NCBI RefSeq assembly: GCF_026151345.1
Contig: NZ_JAMQPR010000001.1
Location: 372,231 to 436,230 of the forward strand
From: Leptospira paudalimensis
Lineage (GTDB): Bacteria > Spirochaetota > Leptospiria > Leptospirales > Leptospiraceae
DNA length: 64,000 nucleotides
Direction: 5' to 3'
Position 1 is the first letter of the stretch, and each line of letters starts with the position of its first letter. A model generated the notes under the pieces. The model was given only the letters and a program-made list of their open reading frames with translations, did not search any database and had not been told where the DNA came from. The position numbers and the translations under genes are program-made. Shown here piece by piece: positions 28,111 to 38,840 of this stretch.

Positions 28111-29574
28111 ATGGAATACGAAGTCATCATCGGTCTGGAAGTTCACGTCCAGCTCAATACCAATTCAAAAATTTTCTCCACTGCCACTAACGAATTTGGT
28201 GGTAGTCCCAATACTCATATTTCTCCATTATGTGTTGCACTTCCAGGCACCTTGCCTGTGTTAAATGAAGTTGTGCTTGAAAAAGCAGTGAGAGCAGGTG
28301 TGGCACTCGGTTGCGAAATTACACAATTCACAAAATTTGATCGTAAAAATTATTTTTATCCAGACCTTCCTAAGGGGTACCAAATTTCGCAATTTGATAA
28401 ACCATATGCAACCAAAGGTGGAATTCATATCCAATTGAAAGGCGAAACGGAAGAAAAGTTCCTTCCTCTTACTCGGATCCATATGGAAGAAGATGCGGGA
28501 AAACTCATCCACTCACATGATCCATCCATCAATCGATCTTACGTGGATTACAACCGCGCGGGAACTCCGCTGATTGAAATTGTATCCGAACCAGACCTTC
28601 GTTCCTCTGATGAAGCTTATGCCTATTTAAACGAATTAAAAACCATACTTCGATATATCCAAGTTTCGGATTGTAATATGGAAGAAGGTTCCCTTCGTTG
28701 TGATGCCAACGTATCCATTCGTCCCAAAGGGGAAAAAGGATTTCGTACACGAGTTGAAATCAAAAACCTAAACTCGTTTAAGGCAGTAAAACAAGCGATC
28801 GATTATGAAGTGGAATGGCAAAAGGATGTTTATTCTAGAGGTGAGTCATTCAAACAAATGACAAAACTTTGGGATGCAACTCTTCTCAAAACGATTCCCA
28901 TGCGTTCCAAAGAAATGAGCCATGACTATCGTTATTTTCCGGAACCTGATTTACCAACGATTCAAATTTCGGATTCGTTTATTGAGGACATTCGAAAAAC
29001 ACTTCCGGAACTTCCGAGACAAAAAAAGGAACGTTATAAAACTGTGCTCGGTCTTCCTGAGTATGATGCAGAAGTCTTAACCAGTGAAAGAGAGATTGCA
29101 GAGTACTTCGAAGAGGCTCTTGTAAATTCTGGTGATGCTAAAAAAACATCCAACTGGGTCAAAGATGAAATCTTAGGAATTGTGAATAAAGAAAATATTT
29201 CCATCCAAGAATTTGCCATCGATCCAGTTCGCATTGGAAAACTTGTGAAGCTCATCAACTCAGGAGAGATCACAGGAAAAATTGCCAAAACCATTTTTGA
29301 AGATATGTTAACTTCGAAAGACCAACCAGAATCCATTGTCGAGAAAAAAGGTCTCAAGGTAGTTCGGGATGATAAAGCTTTGGAAGAAATTGTCATTCGT
29401 GTGTTAGAATCCCAACCTGAATCAGTAGAAGGTTGGAAAAATGGAAAGGATCGTGTGTTAGGTGCCATAGTTGGTGGAGTGATGAAAGAAACAAAAGGCA
29501 AAGCTGACCCCAAACTGGTAAACGAACTGATCCTTGCCAAATTAGGCCCGTTAGGTGAAAAAAAGAAGGTGTAA
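28111..29574 (+). CDS. gatB: Asp-tRNA(Asn)/Glu-tRNA(Gln) amidotransferase subunit B
   Basis: A 487-aa protein of normal GatB length. It opens with the family signature [15 protein letters not shown] and has [29 protein letters not shown], the central [17 protein letters not shown] and CDANVSIRP. The C-terminal YqeY/GatB tail domain ends in [16 protein letters not shown]. With GatA and GatC (not in the window) it transamidates mischarged Glu-tRNA(Gln) and Asp-tRNA(Asn). It is convergent with cobC. Confidence 0.98.
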   Translation: MEYEVIIGLEVHVQLNTNSKIFSTATNEFGGSPNTHISPLCVALPGTLPVLNEVVLEKAVRAGVALGCEITQFTKFDRKNYFYPDLPKGYQISQFDKPYATKGGIHIQLKGETEEKFLPLTRIHMEEDAGKLIHSHDPSINRSYVDYNRAGTPLIEIVSEPDLRSSDEAYAYLNELKTILRYIQVSDCNMEEGSLRCDANVSIRPKGEKGFRTRVEIKNLNSFKAVKQAIDYEVEWQKDVYSRGESFKQMTKLWDATLLKTIPMRSKEMSHDYRYFPEPDLPTIQISDSFIEDIRKTLPELPRQKKERYKTVLGLPEYDAEVLTSEREIAEYFEEALVNSGDAKKTSNWVKDEILGIVNKENISIQEFAIDPVRIGKLVKLINSGEITGKIAKTIFEDMLTSKDQPESIVEKKGLKVVRDDKALEEIVIRVLESQPESVEGWKNGKDRVLGAIVGGVMKETKGKADPKLVNELILAKLGPLGEKKKV

Positions 29575-29583
29575 TACCTTCTT
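29558..29583 (-). terminator. Intrinsic terminator of the cob operon, shared with the gatB end
   Basis: The 8-bp stem AAGAAGGT / ACCTTCTT (29563-29570, 29576-29583) has a 5-nt loop. Read on the minus strand, it is followed by seven T residues (29564-29558). It overlaps the last codons and stop of both gatB and cobC, a compact convergent terminator. Confidence 0.7.
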
Positions 29584-30175
29584 AAATTTCAATTTTATGA
29601 ACTGAACCAAAATCCACTGGGGACTTAAATGCCTCCTCATGTGGAATTCCTTTGATCCGGCATAGGATAGCTCGAATGGGTCCCGAATGGCATACAACAA
29701 TCATAGAGTTTAGTTTTTGATTGTGTTTTTTCTCCCATTTTTGATTCAAAATCCCATTTGGTTTCCAATCTTCTAAAAACAAATCCACTCGTTGGATTAG
29801 ATCGGTGAATGCTTCTCCATTTGGTGTTCGGGCATTCACAAAGTCTTTCATCCAAGGAATGGTTTCTTTTCTTGGAATTTCTTCCCAAAGTTTTCCATCC
29901 CAATCACCAAAGTTCATTTCTAACAAACGTTCATCGGTTTGCATCACAAGATCCAATCGGTTCTGATTTGGATTGTATTTAGAGAGTAAGGCATTTGCTA
30001 ATTTGACTGCACGAGGTGCTGGGCTAACTATAAAATGATCAAAGTTAGGTGGTAAATAAGAAAAGGTTGAGTCGGCTGTATCTTCCACTGGGTATTTGAG
30101 TGGAAAATCTGTACGACCATAACAAGTTCCCTTAGGTGCTATGGTTTCTGGGTGGCGGATTAAATAAAGTTCCAT
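29582..30175 (-). CDS. cobC: Alpha-ribazole phosphatase / histidine phosphatase family
   Basis: A 197-aa protein starting at the ATG at 30175 ([11 protein letters not shown]), which has AGGAG upstream. The open frame upstream to 30304 lies inside cobS and is rejected. Histidine-phosphatase residues are visible: the phosphoacceptor His in LIRHPET, the acid in [13 protein letters not shown], and the second His in [10 protein letters not shown]. Its position directly after cobS and cobT supports removal of the phosphate from alpha-ribazole-5'-phosphate or adenosylcobalamin-5'-phosphate in nucleotide-loop assembly. It overlaps cobS by 16 bp. Confidence 0.85.
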   Translation of the reverse strand: MELYLIRHPETIAPKGTCYGRTDFPLKYPVEDTADSTFSYLPPNFDHFIVSPAPRAVKLANALLSKYNPNQNRLDLVMQTDERLLEMNFGDWDGKLWEEIPRKETIPWMKDFVNARTPNGEAFTDLIQRVDLFLEDWKPNGILNQKWEKKHNQKLNSMIVVCHSGPIRAILCRIKGIPHEEAFKSPVDFGSVHKIEI

Positions 30176-30990
30176 ATAAATACTCCTGAAATCCAAATAC
30201 AAGTTTCCACAACTTGTTGGACTGCTCCAAGACAATCCCCCGTAAAACCTTGGATCCATTGTTTCATCAATCGAACCATATAAATGTAACTTGGGATGAT
30301 ACACAAAAGACTTAAGAAAAAATTAGGATGTAGATAAGCAAGAGACAAGTACGGTAAAACTCCCAAAAGACTTGCAAATTGGATTTGAGGCCAAGTAATT
30401 TCTTTTGCCATCGGTTTGGCATAACCTTCTTCCTTTGCATACGGCAAAAGTTTCATTACAAAAACTGATAAAAAGCGACTGAGTGTGTGGGCACTTACAA
30501 AATACAACCAAACGCTAATTAGATGAAAATCGTTAGTAAGATTCGAAATCATCGGAAGGTTTTTTCTTTGGAAATAGGAAAAGCTTTCGTTCGCTCCGAG
30601 TACTTTTAGTAAAACAAGAAGACATATTCCTACAGCACCAAAACTGCCAACACGGCTGTCTTTCATAATGCGTAAAATATCCTCTCTTTTCCATCCTCCA
30701 CCGATCCCATCACAAAAATCAGAAAATCCATCTTCGTGAAAGGCTCCTGTTAGGATCAGTAAAAAACCAAGAGAGATTGTGAAGCCAATTGTTGGTCCAA
30801 ATAAAAATTGGAAAAATAGGAATACGACAAATTGTATACTACCAAGTAGTAAACCAACACTAGGTGAATATTTTATCGAGTTGTGTAACCATTCTTCTTT
30901 GAATCCAATCCAGCTTGGAGATGGAATTCTTGTCAAAAAAGCCAAACAAATAAAGAACAATCGAATTTCTAGAGCAATGTATCGGATCAT
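30160..30990 (-). CDS. cobS: Adenosylcobinamide-GDP ribazoletransferase
   Basis: A 276-aa integral membrane protein with about six helices. The CobS signature is clear: FLTRIPSP near the N-terminus, then [18 protein letters not shown], and [18 protein letters not shown] with the acidic metal-binding residues. It joins alpha-ribazole (phosphate) to adenosylcobinamide-GDP, the last step of cobalamin synthesis, in the inner membrane. It starts 3 bp after the cobT stop. Confidence 0.95.
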   Translation of the reverse strand: MIRYIALEIRLFFICLAFLTRIPSPSWIGFKEEWLHNSIKYSPSVGLLLGSIQFVVFLFFQFLFGPTIGFTISLGFLLILTGAFHEDGFSDFCDGIGGGWKREDILRIMKDSRVGSFGAVGICLLVLLKVLGANESFSYFQRKNLPMISNLTNDFHLISVWLYFVSAHTLSRFLSVFVMKLLPYAKEEGYAKPMAKEITWPQIQFASLLGVLPYLSLAYLHPNFFLSLLCIIPSYIYMVRLMKQWIQGFTGDCLGAVQQVVETCIWISGVFIWNFI

Positions 30991-30993
30991 GTA

Positions 30994-32052
30994 TTATACT
31001 TTTTTATCTGCTTCACTTACCCCTGCATCAGCAAAGGAAGCCATTTCATTTAAAAATTGAATACTGAGTTCGACAAGTGGGTAAGCGGCCAAAGCACCAC
31101 TTCCTTCTCCCAATCTTAAATTCAGTCTTAACAATGGGTTTATTTGGTAGTGGTTCAAAACAATGATATGGCCTTCTTCATCAGAAACATGAGAAAAAAT
31201 TGCATAGTCTTTTACGTTTGGATCTAAGTGATAAGCAAGTAAATACGCAGCGGTAGTGATAAAACCATCTACAAGGAAAAGTTTTTGTTCGGATGCGACA
31301 CCTAACATCGCTCCAGCCATCATTCCGATTTCAAATCCGCCAAATTCAGAAAGAATTTCCATTGGATCCGTTAATTTTCCTGTTCTTTGGAATGCCCGTT
31401 CTAAAATTTGAAGTTTGGATTGTTTCCCTTCTTGATTTAAACCTGTTCCTTTTCCAACCAGTTTTGAAAGTGGAATGTCTGTTAAATGAGATAAAATCAT
31501 CGAAGCAGAAGAGGTGTTCCCAATTCCCATCTCACCAAATAAAAATACATTTGTTTCTTTGTATTTATTTTCCAATATCAAATTGAATCCATTTTGTATA
31601 CATTGGTGGGATTCTTCTTTGGACATTGCTTGTGTTTTTAAAAAATTGGATGTACCTTTGCGAATTTTTTTGATCAAAAGATTTTTTGTGGAATCATCCC
31701 AATCATGATCCACTCCAACATCAACAACTTCAACTTCAATCCCACTATGTTTTGCAAATACATTAGCACATGCTCCACCATTTAAAAAATTAAAGACCAT
31801 TTGCCATGTGACATCTTTTGGATAAAGGGAAACCGGTTCTTCCGTGATCCCATGGTCCCCTGCAAATAAAATCAACTTCGGATTTTTGAGTGTTGGAGAC
31901 GTAGTGTTTTGGATTTCTGCAATTTGAAGTGCAATCGTTTCGAGTGCACCAAGAGAACCTAATGGTTTTGTTTTGGTATCAATTTTTTCTTGGATTTTGT
32001 CTCGCAAAACATGAGTTATGGGGCTAATTTTTGGTAGGGAAAATGGGGACAT
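30994..32052 (-). CDS. cobT: Nicotinate-nucleotide-dimethylbenzimidazole phosphoribosyltransferase
   Basis: The product from the ATG at 32052 (MSPFSLPKISP) is 352 aa, the usual CobT length. The frame is open back to a TTG at 32145 with another ATG at 32091. Family motifs are KTKPLGSLGALE, FAGDHGITEEPVS (near the dimethylbenzimidazole pocket), MVFNFLNGGACANVFA, GEMGIGNTSSAS and the C-terminal LNLRLGEGSGALAAYPL, which contains the catalytic glutamate region. It activates the lower ligand base of B12. It heads the operon cobT-cobS-cobC, and is divergent from dnaE. No cobalamin riboswitch is visible in the short leader. Confidence 0.93.
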   Translation of the reverse strand: MSPFSLPKISPITHVLRDKIQEKIDTKTKPLGSLGALETIALQIAEIQNTTSPTLKNPKLILFAGDHGITEEPVSLYPKDVTWQMVFNFLNGGACANVFAKHSGIEVEVVDVGVDHDWDDSTKNLLIKKIRKGTSNFLKTQAMSKEESHQCIQNGFNLILENKYKETNVFLFGEMGIGNTSSASMILSHLTDIPLSKLVGKGTGLNQEGKQSKLQILERAFQRTGKLTDPMEILSEFGGFEIGMMAGAMLGVASEQKLFLVDGFITTAAYLLAYHLDPNVKDYAIFSHVSDEEGHIIVLNHYQINPLLRLNLRLGEGSGALAAYPLVELSIQFLNEMASFADAGVSEADKKV

Positions 32053-32175
32053 AGACAAAACCAGTTTGTGTAATGCCCTGACACCTTCCATCGTTTTTGG
32101 GCTTGGATGGATTTGGCAGGTTTGGGAATTGGCAATTTGGGCCAAAAAAAATCGGAAATCCTTCCCTTGGGGCGC

Positions 32176-32204
32176 TTTACGTACGGGGGCATCGGCTTTA
32201 CTAT
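32176..32204 (+). promoter_or_regulatory. Candidate dnaE promoter
   Basis: TTTACG (32176-32181) and TACTAT (32199-32204) are separated by 17 bp and resemble -35 and -10 elements. Predicted +1 near 32211 leaves a leader of about five bases before the dnaE ATG at 32216, with no Shine-Dalgarno. Confidence 0.45.
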
Positions 32205-32215
32205 GTCACTAAGCC

Positions 32216-35200
32216 ATGGAAGATTTTGCCCACCTGCATCTGCACACTACCTATTCCATGTTGGATGGTGCCATTCGAATCAGTGATTTGATGAAACGAG
32301 TGAAAGAATTGGGAATGAGTTCTGTCGCCATCACTGACCACGGCAACATGTATGGTGCCATCGAATTTTACAAAGAGGCAGTGAAACACGAAGTCAAACC
32401 CATCATTGGTTGTGAATTTTATGTGACTCCTTCCAGAAGCGCAGAAACCGAGTTAGATGAAATTGCTGATGGTGGAGCTTATCACATCATCTTATTATGC
32501 AAAAATGAAATTGGTTATCATAACATCATCAAACTTGCTAGCCGTTCGTTTACAGAAGGTTTTTATCGCAAACCACGTATTGACTATGATTTATTAGAAC
32601 GACATAGTGAAGGCCTTGTTTGTTTGACAGCTTGCCTTGCAGGAGAAGTGAACCGGAAAATCCTGGAAGGCAAAGAAGACAAGGCGTATGCGTTAGCTGG
32701 TCGATTGCATGAGATCTTTCGTAAAGAAGATTTTTATATGGAAATCCAAGACCATGGAATTCCAGAACAAAAGATTGTTGCTGAAGCTGTCATTGGTTTT
32801 TCCAAACGAACTGGTATCCCACTTGTTCTCACAAATGATTCACACTTTTTAACAAAAGATGATCGAGAAGCACAGGACATTTTATTACGCATTGGAATGC
32901 GCAAAAACATCGATGATGAAATGCGTTTTGGGTTTAATCAAAATTTTTATGTAAAATCTCCTTCAGAGATGAAGGAACTTTTTCCCAATCATTTGGATGC
33001 ATATTATAATACACTTGCCATTCGTGATAAATGTTCTTTGAATTTCCAATTTGGAAACCCATTACTTCCACCTTTCGAAGTACCACATGGGTATGATACA
33101 GACAGTTATTTAGAGAAATTGGTTTGGGAAGGAATTCAGGAAAAATACAAAGAAATCACACCCATTGTCAAAGAAAGAACTGAATATGAAATGCAAACCA
33201 TTCGAAACATGCATTTTGCAGGATACTTTCTCATTGTTCAAGATTATATCAATTTTGCAAGGCGAACAGGAATCCCTGTAGGACCTGGTCGTGGTTCGGC
33301 AGCAGGTTCCATCATCGCATATGCACTTGGAATCACAAATGTAGATCCAATTCGTTATAATTTGTTATTTGAACGATTTTTAAACCCAGATCGTAAGGAT
33401 ATGCCTGATATTGATACTGACTTTTGTGTAGAACGTCGCGAAGAAGTGATCAACTACATCAAACATAAGTATGGTGAAAACCGAGTCGGCCAAATCATTA
33501 CATTTGGATCCCTTGCTGCAAAAGCGGCAATTAAAGATGTGGCTCGAGTTTTTAATGTACCATTTTCAGAAGTGAATGAGATGAGTAAGTTATTTCCTAA
33601 AAAATTAGGAATTACCATCCAGGAAGCAGTTGAAACTTCAAAAGACTTACGTGATGTCGCAGAAAAATCTGATCTCAATAAAAAAGTATTTTCCATTGCT
33701 CAAAAATTAGAAGGTAACTATCGTCAGGTGGGAAGACACGCGGCTGGAGTTGTCATTGCACCAACTGCATTAGAAGAAATTGTCCCATTGTCAACGGTTA
33801 GTGAACCGGGACGTGATGGGCGTTCGATTGTTACACAGTACGACAAAAATATGTCGGAACAAGTGGGACTTATCAAAATGGATATTTTAGGTTTAAAAAA
33901 CTTAACTACCATCCATCATGCAACACAATTGATTCAAAAACGACATGGTATCAAACTAGATTTGGATACCATACCACTCGATGACCCAGCTACTTTTAGT
34001 TTATTGCGAAAAGCGAATGTGTTGGGTATTTTCCAGTTGGATTCTTCCTCAGGAATTCGTGACCTTTTTGCAAAAGCACAGGTGCAAAAATTTGAAGAAA
34101 TTGCCGCCTTGCTTGCGTTATATAGACCTGGTCCCATGGGATCAGGGATGTTGGATGATTATTTAGATCGTAAAAACGGAAAGAAAAAAGTAATTTTCCC
34201 ACATGAAAGTTTGGCAGAAGTCCTCGGCGAAACTTATGGTGTTGTTGTTTACCAAGAGCAGGTAATGGGTATCTCAAGGATCATGGGTGGATTCTCTGTG
34301 GGAGACTCGGATGTTCTTCGTAAGGCGATGGCTAAAAAAGATAAGTCCAAACTTCCTGCCTTAAAGGAAAAATTTGTAAAAGGTGCCATCGAAAAAAAGA
34401 TCAACGAAAAGTTAGCAACCGAACTATTCGAACAATTAGAAAAATTTGGTGAGTATGGTTTTAACAAATCCCACTCGGTAGCCTATGCATTTGTGACATA
34501 CCAAACTGCATACCTGAAAGCGAATTATTCCATTGAATACCTAACTGCCTTATTATCGGGAGACCATTCAAAGATCACTGATGTTGTGAAATACATCAAT
34601 AATGCAAAAGATATGGGGATCAGAATCTTGGGTCCAGATGTAAGAGAATCGGGAATTTCATTTGAGATCACAGATGACAAAACGGTTCGATTTGGATTGT
34701 CTTCCATCAAAGGGGTGGGAGAACTTGCCGCAGAAAATATCATCAAAAATCGAAATGAACTTGGTGGTTACAAACAACTCAGTGATTTTACAAAAAAATT
34801 AGATACTCGTCTTGCGAATAAAAAAGTTTTGGAGTCTCTCGCACAAGGTGGAGCATTTGATTCTTTTGGTTATACGAGAAAAACAATTTTTGAATCTACA
34901 GATATCATACTAAACTATGCCAACAAAAAACAAGCTGAAGAAAAGGAAGGCCAATTTTCTTTGTTTGGTGGTGCAAATGGTGGAACGGAAGAAAACTTAA
35001 ATTTACCTAAAGATGGAATTGAGTGGAACGGAGACGAACTTCTTCGTCGAGAAAAAGAAACTACCGGTTTGTATTTGTCTGGGCATCCACTGGATAAATT
35101 CACAGAACAACTCAAAAGTCTAAACCCAACTTCCATTGAAAATTTAGAGGAAGTTCGACCGAAATCTAAAGTGGAAATTGCTGGTGTATTATCCAAAAAA

Positions 35201-35713
35201 GTTGTTAAACTTACAAAGAAAAAAGAAGAATTTGTTAACTTTATGTTGGAAGACCAAACTGGTGAAATTGAATGTGTGGCGTTTCCAAAAACTTACGCCG
35301 AATACAAGCATCTTTTCACTGAAGACAACACAGTATTTATCAAAGGAATTTTGGAACGGATTGATGCCGACGAATCAGAGTTAAAGGGTCAAATCATAGT
35401 TAATAAACTAGAAGAGCTCAATTCCGTTACGATTGAGAAAAAAATGGAAAAAACCCTCCATTTAACCATCAATATGAAGGAAGAAAAAAATCGAGATGTG
35501 ATTTTGAAACTCCAAGATATACTTTCCGTTCATAGAGGTGCCTCTTCAGTATTTTTTCATTTGATTGGAAACGGTGACGAAAAAAAAGTCATACGTGCTC
35601 ACGATCATTTTTCCATCGAAATCACAACAGATCTGATGAAGATGTTAACAGATATATTAGGAAAAGGTGCTGTGCGTTATACTGTTGGGGAAGAAGTGAG
35701 AGTTTACGGGTAA
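32216..35713 (+). CDS. dnaE: DNA polymerase III subunit alpha
   Basis: A 1165-aa replicative polymerase of normal DnaE length. The PHP domain starts the protein ([15 protein letters not shown], then [10 protein letters not shown]). The polymerase catalytic aspartates lie in MPDIDTDF (Asp398 and Asp400), and [10 protein letters not shown] and [10 protein letters not shown] are also typical. The later part has the helix-hairpin-helix domain, an OB-fold (residues about 985-1070) and a C-terminal domain. It is the chromosomal replicase catalytic subunit and needs a separate epsilon proofreader. The AraC-type gene follows after 5 bp. Confidence 0.98.
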   Translation: MEDFAHLHLHTTYSMLDGAIRISDLMKRVKELGMSSVAITDHGNMYGAIEFYKEAVKHEVKPIIGCEFYVTPSRSAETELDEIADGGAYHIILLCKNEIGYHNIIKLASRSFTEGFYRKPRIDYDLLERHSEGLVCLTACLAGEVNRKILEGKEDKAYALAGRLHEIFRKEDFYMEIQDHGIPEQKIVAEAVIGFSKRTGIPLVLTNDSHFLTKDDREAQDILLRIGMRKNIDDEMRFGFNQNFYVKSPSEMKELFPNHLDAYYNTLAIRDKCSLNFQFGNPLLPPFEVPHGYDTDSYLEKLVWEGIQEKYKEITPIVKERTEYEMQTIRNMHFAGYFLIVQDYINFARRTGIPVGPGRGSAAGSIIAYALGITNVDPIRYNLLFERFLNPDRKDMPDIDTDFCVERREEVINYIKHKYGENRVGQIITFGSLAAKAAIKDVARVFNVPFSEVNEMSKLFPKKLGITIQEAVETSKDLRDVAEKSDLNKKVFSIAQKLEGNYRQVGRHAAGVVIAPTALEEIVPLSTVSEPGRDGRSIVTQYDKNMSEQVGLIKMDILGLKNLTTIHHATQLIQKRHGIKLDLDTIPLDDPATFSLLRKANVLGIFQLDSSSGIRDLFAKAQVQKFEEIAALLALYRPGPMGSGMLDDYLDRKNGKKKVIFPHESLAEVLGETYGVVVYQEQVMGISRIMGGFSVGDSDVLRKAMAKKDKSKLPALKEKFVKGAIEKKINEKLATELFEQLEKFGEYGFNKSHSVAYAFVTYQTAYLKANYSIEYLTALLSGDHSKITDVVKYINNAKDMGIRILGPDVRESGISFEITDDKTVRFGLSSIKGVGELAAENIIKNRNELGGYKQLSDFTKKLDTRLANKKVLESLAQGGAFDSFGYTRKTIFESTDIILNYANKKQAEEKEGQFSLFGGANGGTEENLNLPKDGIEWNGDELLRREKETTGLYLSGHPLDKFTEQLKSLNPTSIENLEEVRPKSKVEIAGVLSKKVVKLTKKKEEFVNFMLEDQTGEIECVAFPKTYAEYKHLFTEDNTVFIKGILERIDADESELKGQIIVNKLEELNSVTIEKKMEKTLHLTINMKEEKNRDVILKLQDILSVHRGASSVFFHLIGNGDEKKVIRAHDHFSIEITTDLMKMLTDILGKGAVRYTVGEEVRVYG

Positions 35714-35718
35714 TTCCT

Positions 35719-36825
35719 GTGGGAACAGAATCTATTTCCCTCGTTTTATTATTAGAGTTTTTATGGATGGGATCTGGTGCCATATTTTGCCTCATTTGGG
35801 CATTATCTAACATAATCAAAAATCGAAAAAAATCAGATCTGCTTTGGTCATTTATTTTGTTTTCTACAGGCTTATGGTTGTTAACTGGAGCCTTTATGTT
35901 TACAGGATTTTATTACCAACTTCCTTCCATAGTTTTTATCCACATTCCATTTGTATTTTTATCAGCCTCCTTTTTGTATCTTTATTTAGAAAATTTATTT
36001 CTAGAGAAAAAAATCAATCTACATTGGATTTGTTTTTTACCTTCTTTGGTTTCCATTGTATTCCTAATTCCATATTACTTGGAATCAGATATAGAAAAAA
36101 TAAAAATTTTAAACACGATTACAACTAGTGAATATGGAAGTATATTATCTGGCCTTAATTTTGGAATCAAACTTTCCGTTTTAATTTCTGTAGGAATTTT
36201 TTTAATCCGCGAATGGATACCAAACGTACGTTTGTCTGTCTTTTTTACGAAACGTGCCATTTATTCTTTGGTTTTTATTCTTTTGATTTGGATGGATTTA
36301 CTGGTAGGGAGTATCGGTTTTGGATTCCAAATTCCATTCTTTCGGAAATTGAGTGCATACCTATTGCCAACTCTTATGTATTTTTATTTTTTTACTCGTG
36401 AATTTTGGGAACCCTTTGTTTCTGATGTACGTGATACAATTCAAAAAAATAAATATGAAAAATCGAAGTTGTCTTCTGTTCCAATTGAAATAATCGATCA
36501 AAAATTATATGAATTGATGTTGGAAAAAGTTTTCTGTGATGAGGACTTAAGTTTATCTAAATTGGCTGAGTTAGTTGGAGTGAAGTCAGGACAGTTGTCT
36601 GAATACTTTCATAAACGATATGGTTTTGGTTTTTACAATTACATCAACCAGTATAGGATCGAAGAAGCAAAACGTTATTTATTGGAACCCAAAGAACGAA
36701 CCATTTTGTCCATTGCCGATGCGGTCGGTTTTAATTCCAAATCCACTTTCAATCGTGTTTTCTTAGAGAAGGTGGGAGTGACGCCAACAGATTTCCGAAA
36801 ACAATCAAAACATTCCGAACCATAA
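35719..36825 (+). CDS. Membrane-anchored AraC family transcriptional regulator
   Basis: A 368-aa protein. The N-terminal ~230 residues form about seven hydrophobic helices. The C-terminal ~100 residues are a two-helix-turn-helix AraC domain: LSKLAELVGVKSGQLSEYF, YINQYRIEEAKRYLL, then SIADAVGFNSKSTFNRVF and GVTPTDFRK. A DNA-binding domain attached to a multi-pass membrane sensor is a design seen repeatedly in Leptospira. The signal and targets are unknown. The GTG start at 35719 lies 5 bp after dnaE, without a clear ribosome-binding site; an in-frame ATG at 35764 is an alternative. Confidence 0.85.
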   Translation: MGTESISLVLLLEFLWMGSGAIFCLIWALSNIIKNRKKSDLLWSFILFSTGLWLLTGAFMFTGFYYQLPSIVFIHIPFVFLSASFLYLYLENLFLEKKINLHWICFLPSLVSIVFLIPYYLESDIEKIKILNTITTSEYGSILSGLNFGIKLSVLISVGIFLIREWIPNVRLSVFFTKRAIYSLVFILLIWMDLLVGSIGFGFQIPFFRKLSAYLLPTLMYFYFFTREFWEPFVSDVRDTIQKNKYEKSKLSSVPIEIIDQKLYELMLEKVFCDEDLSLSKLAELVGVKSGQLSEYFHKRYGFGFYNYINQYRIEEAKRYLLEPKERTILSIADAVGFNSKSTFNRVFLEKVGVTPTDFRKQSKHSEP

Positions 36826-36896
36826 GTCTCAAAGAATTCTAGAGGACGACAAACGTTTTTGTATCGATTACTCTTGTATCCAAAAGAGGAATATCG

Positions 36897-38786
36897 ATGC
36901 GAACCATGATAGATTTTTATCTAGATCTCCCAAAACGATTTGGGCATAAAAAAGCGTTTGGAACCAGATTGGGTCCAGGTGTTTACCAATTCAAAACCTA
37001 TATGGAATTGTTAAATGAAGCAAAACATTTGGCATTAGGACTGAGTGAAACTTTGTCAGAAAGAGACAAAGTCGCTATTTTTGCTGACAATTCTTATGAA
37101 TGGATCCAGACGAGTATTGCAACAACTCTCCTTGGCGCAATCGACGTACCACGTGCTTCGGATGTTACCGACCAAGATATATTATACATTCTCAATCACT
37201 CTGAATCCAAAATACTTTTCGTAGAAAATGAAACTGTATTTGAGAAAGTGATCAGGTTGGAAAAAGATTTAGAATTTCTAAAAGAAATCATTTTATTTTA
37301 TCCACCAAAACAAAACAAAGAACTCAAATCCAGAAAAATTAAAATCAAAACCTTACAGGAATTAGTGACAATAGGAAATCAAAAAAGAAAAGAAGATCCT
37401 TCTGATCAAATATTTTTAGAGAATACGATCAAAGAATCTGATTTGTTTACAATGATTTATACATCAGGAACAACGGGAACTCCGAAGGGAGTGATGTTAA
37501 CTCATGGAAATATTTTGTTTCAACTGAGGAACTTACCATTGAGTTTAAAAAAAGGTGATAAAACACTTTCGATCTTACCCATTTGGCATATTTTCGAAAG
37601 GATATTTGAAATCTTTAGTTTATCGTATGGAGCTTGTACTTATTACAGCAGTGTTCGTACACTCAAAGAAGATTTAAAATTTATAAAACCCAACTTTATG
37701 GCTTCTGCACCAAGGTTATGGGAGAGCATTTATGGTGGAATCTTAGGTACTTTAAATAAATCTTCACTAGTCAAACAAAAGATGTTTCAACTTTCGATGT
37801 ACTTTGCGAAACGTTTTTTTCATTCAAGACAAGTCATTACTGGGAATGTACTCGATATCCATCCAATGGTGATATGGAAACAAATCATACGCTTTGTTTA
37901 CCATTTGATTCGATTCTTTGTCGTGTGTTTTCCATATTTTATTTTTGACTTTTTAGTTTTATCCAAAATTCGAAATGCAACTGGAGGAGAACTCAGAGGT
38001 TCCGTATCGGGAGGAGGCGCACTACCATTTCATGTTGATGAATTCTTCAATATGATTGGTATTCCTGTTTTGGAAGGTTATGGTATGACAGAAACTGCAC
38101 CAGTACTTGCCATGCGAACCTTTGAGGAAATCATTCCTGGTTCAGTTGGAAAAATATTTCCCAAAACAGACCTACGACTTGTCGACTTAAACACTGGTGA
38201 AGTTTTCCTAGATACTGAAATCGGAAAATATGTGTATGGAAGAAAAGGGGAAATTCACGTTAAAGGAAAACAGGTTATGGCAGGTTACTATAAAAACCCT
38301 GAAGCAACAAACAAGGTGCTCGTAGCAGGATGGTTGAATACTGGTGACTTAGGAATATTTACTTCAAACCATAACTTACGTATAGTAGGTCGTTCCAAAG
38401 AAACAATCGTGTTGCTCGGAGGAGAAAATGTGGAGCCAGTACCGATTGAATCTAAAATTTTAGAATCTGAATGGATTGACCAATGTATGGTTGTTGGGCA
38501 GGACCAAAAATTTTTGAGTGCAATGGTGTATCCCAATCTAAATCGATTTGAAACAACGCCAGGAAAAGAATTTTGGAAAGATAAAGATGTGATCCAAAAA
38601 ATGGAATCAGAGATCAAATCAAAGATTAATTCTCAAACTGGATTTAAATCGTTTGAACGAGTGGTTGGTGTGATTGTGATCCCAAAACCATTTGAAGTAG
38701 GTGATGAGCTTACTGCGAAGTTATCACTCAAACGCCATGTGATCACAGAAAAATATAAAAACCAAATCCAAGCTCTTTACGAGTGA
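36897..38786 (+). CDS. Long-chain acyl-CoA synthetase (AMP-binding)
   Basis: A 629-aa adenylate-forming enzyme. The P-loop-like motif is YTSGTTGTPKGV, the A5 motif GYGMTETAP, and the hinge region has GDLGIF then GRSKETIVLLGGENVEP. The long form with an insert around residues 285-350 that is rich in aromatic and basic residues matches bacterial FadD15-type long-chain fatty acid-CoA ligases. It activates fatty acids for phospholipid synthesis or β-oxidation; Leptospira grows on fatty acids as main carbon source. GAGGAA precedes the ATG. Confidence 0.92.
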   Translation: MRTMIDFYLDLPKRFGHKKAFGTRLGPGVYQFKTYMELLNEAKHLALGLSETLSERDKVAIFADNSYEWIQTSIATTLLGAIDVPRASDVTDQDILYILNHSESKILFVENETVFEKVIRLEKDLEFLKEIILFYPPKQNKELKSRKIKIKTLQELVTIGNQKRKEDPSDQIFLENTIKESDLFTMIYTSGTTGTPKGVMLTHGNILFQLRNLPLSLKKGDKTLSILPIWHIFERIFEIFSLSYGACTYYSSVRTLKEDLKFIKPNFMASAPRLWESIYGGILGTLNKSSLVKQKMFQLSMYFAKRFFHSRQVITGNVLDIHPMVIWKQIIRFVYHLIRFFVVCFPYFIFDFLVLSKIRNATGGELRGSVSGGGALPFHVDEFFNMIGIPVLEGYGMTETAPVLAMRTFEEIIPGSVGKIFPKTDLRLVDLNTGEVFLDTEIGKYVYGRKGEIHVKGKQVMAGYYKNPEATNKVLVAGWLNTGDLGIFTSNHNLRIVGRSKETIVLLGGENVEPVPIESKILESEWIDQCMVVGQDQKFLSAMVYPNLNRFETTPGKEFWKDKDVIQKMESEIKSKINSQTGFKSFERVVGVIVIPKPFEVGDELTAKLSLKRHVITEKYKNQIQALYE

Positions 38787-38818
38787 TTGGCTTTCTTGGA
38801 TATTTGAATTGGAGTTTG

Positions 38819-38840
38819 GTGGAGGGTTAATTTCCTCCAC
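38819..38840. terminator. Hairpin between convergent fadD-like and M23 peptidase genes
   Basis: GTGGAGG and CCTCCAC pair over seven bases around an 8-nt loop that contains the stop codon of the minus-strand peptidase gene. A T-rich tract is present only in the loop, so termination function is uncertain. Confidence 0.35.

Noticed and set aside
30176..30304. N-terminal extension of cobC
   Set aside because: Residues before [11 protein letters not shown] are antisense-free read-through of cobS in another frame and unlike any histidine phosphatase; AGGAG supports 30175.
32053..32215. Cobalamin riboswitch upstream of cobT
   Set aside because: The space between cobT and dnaE is too short, and no B12-box-like motif or multi-helix leader is visible.
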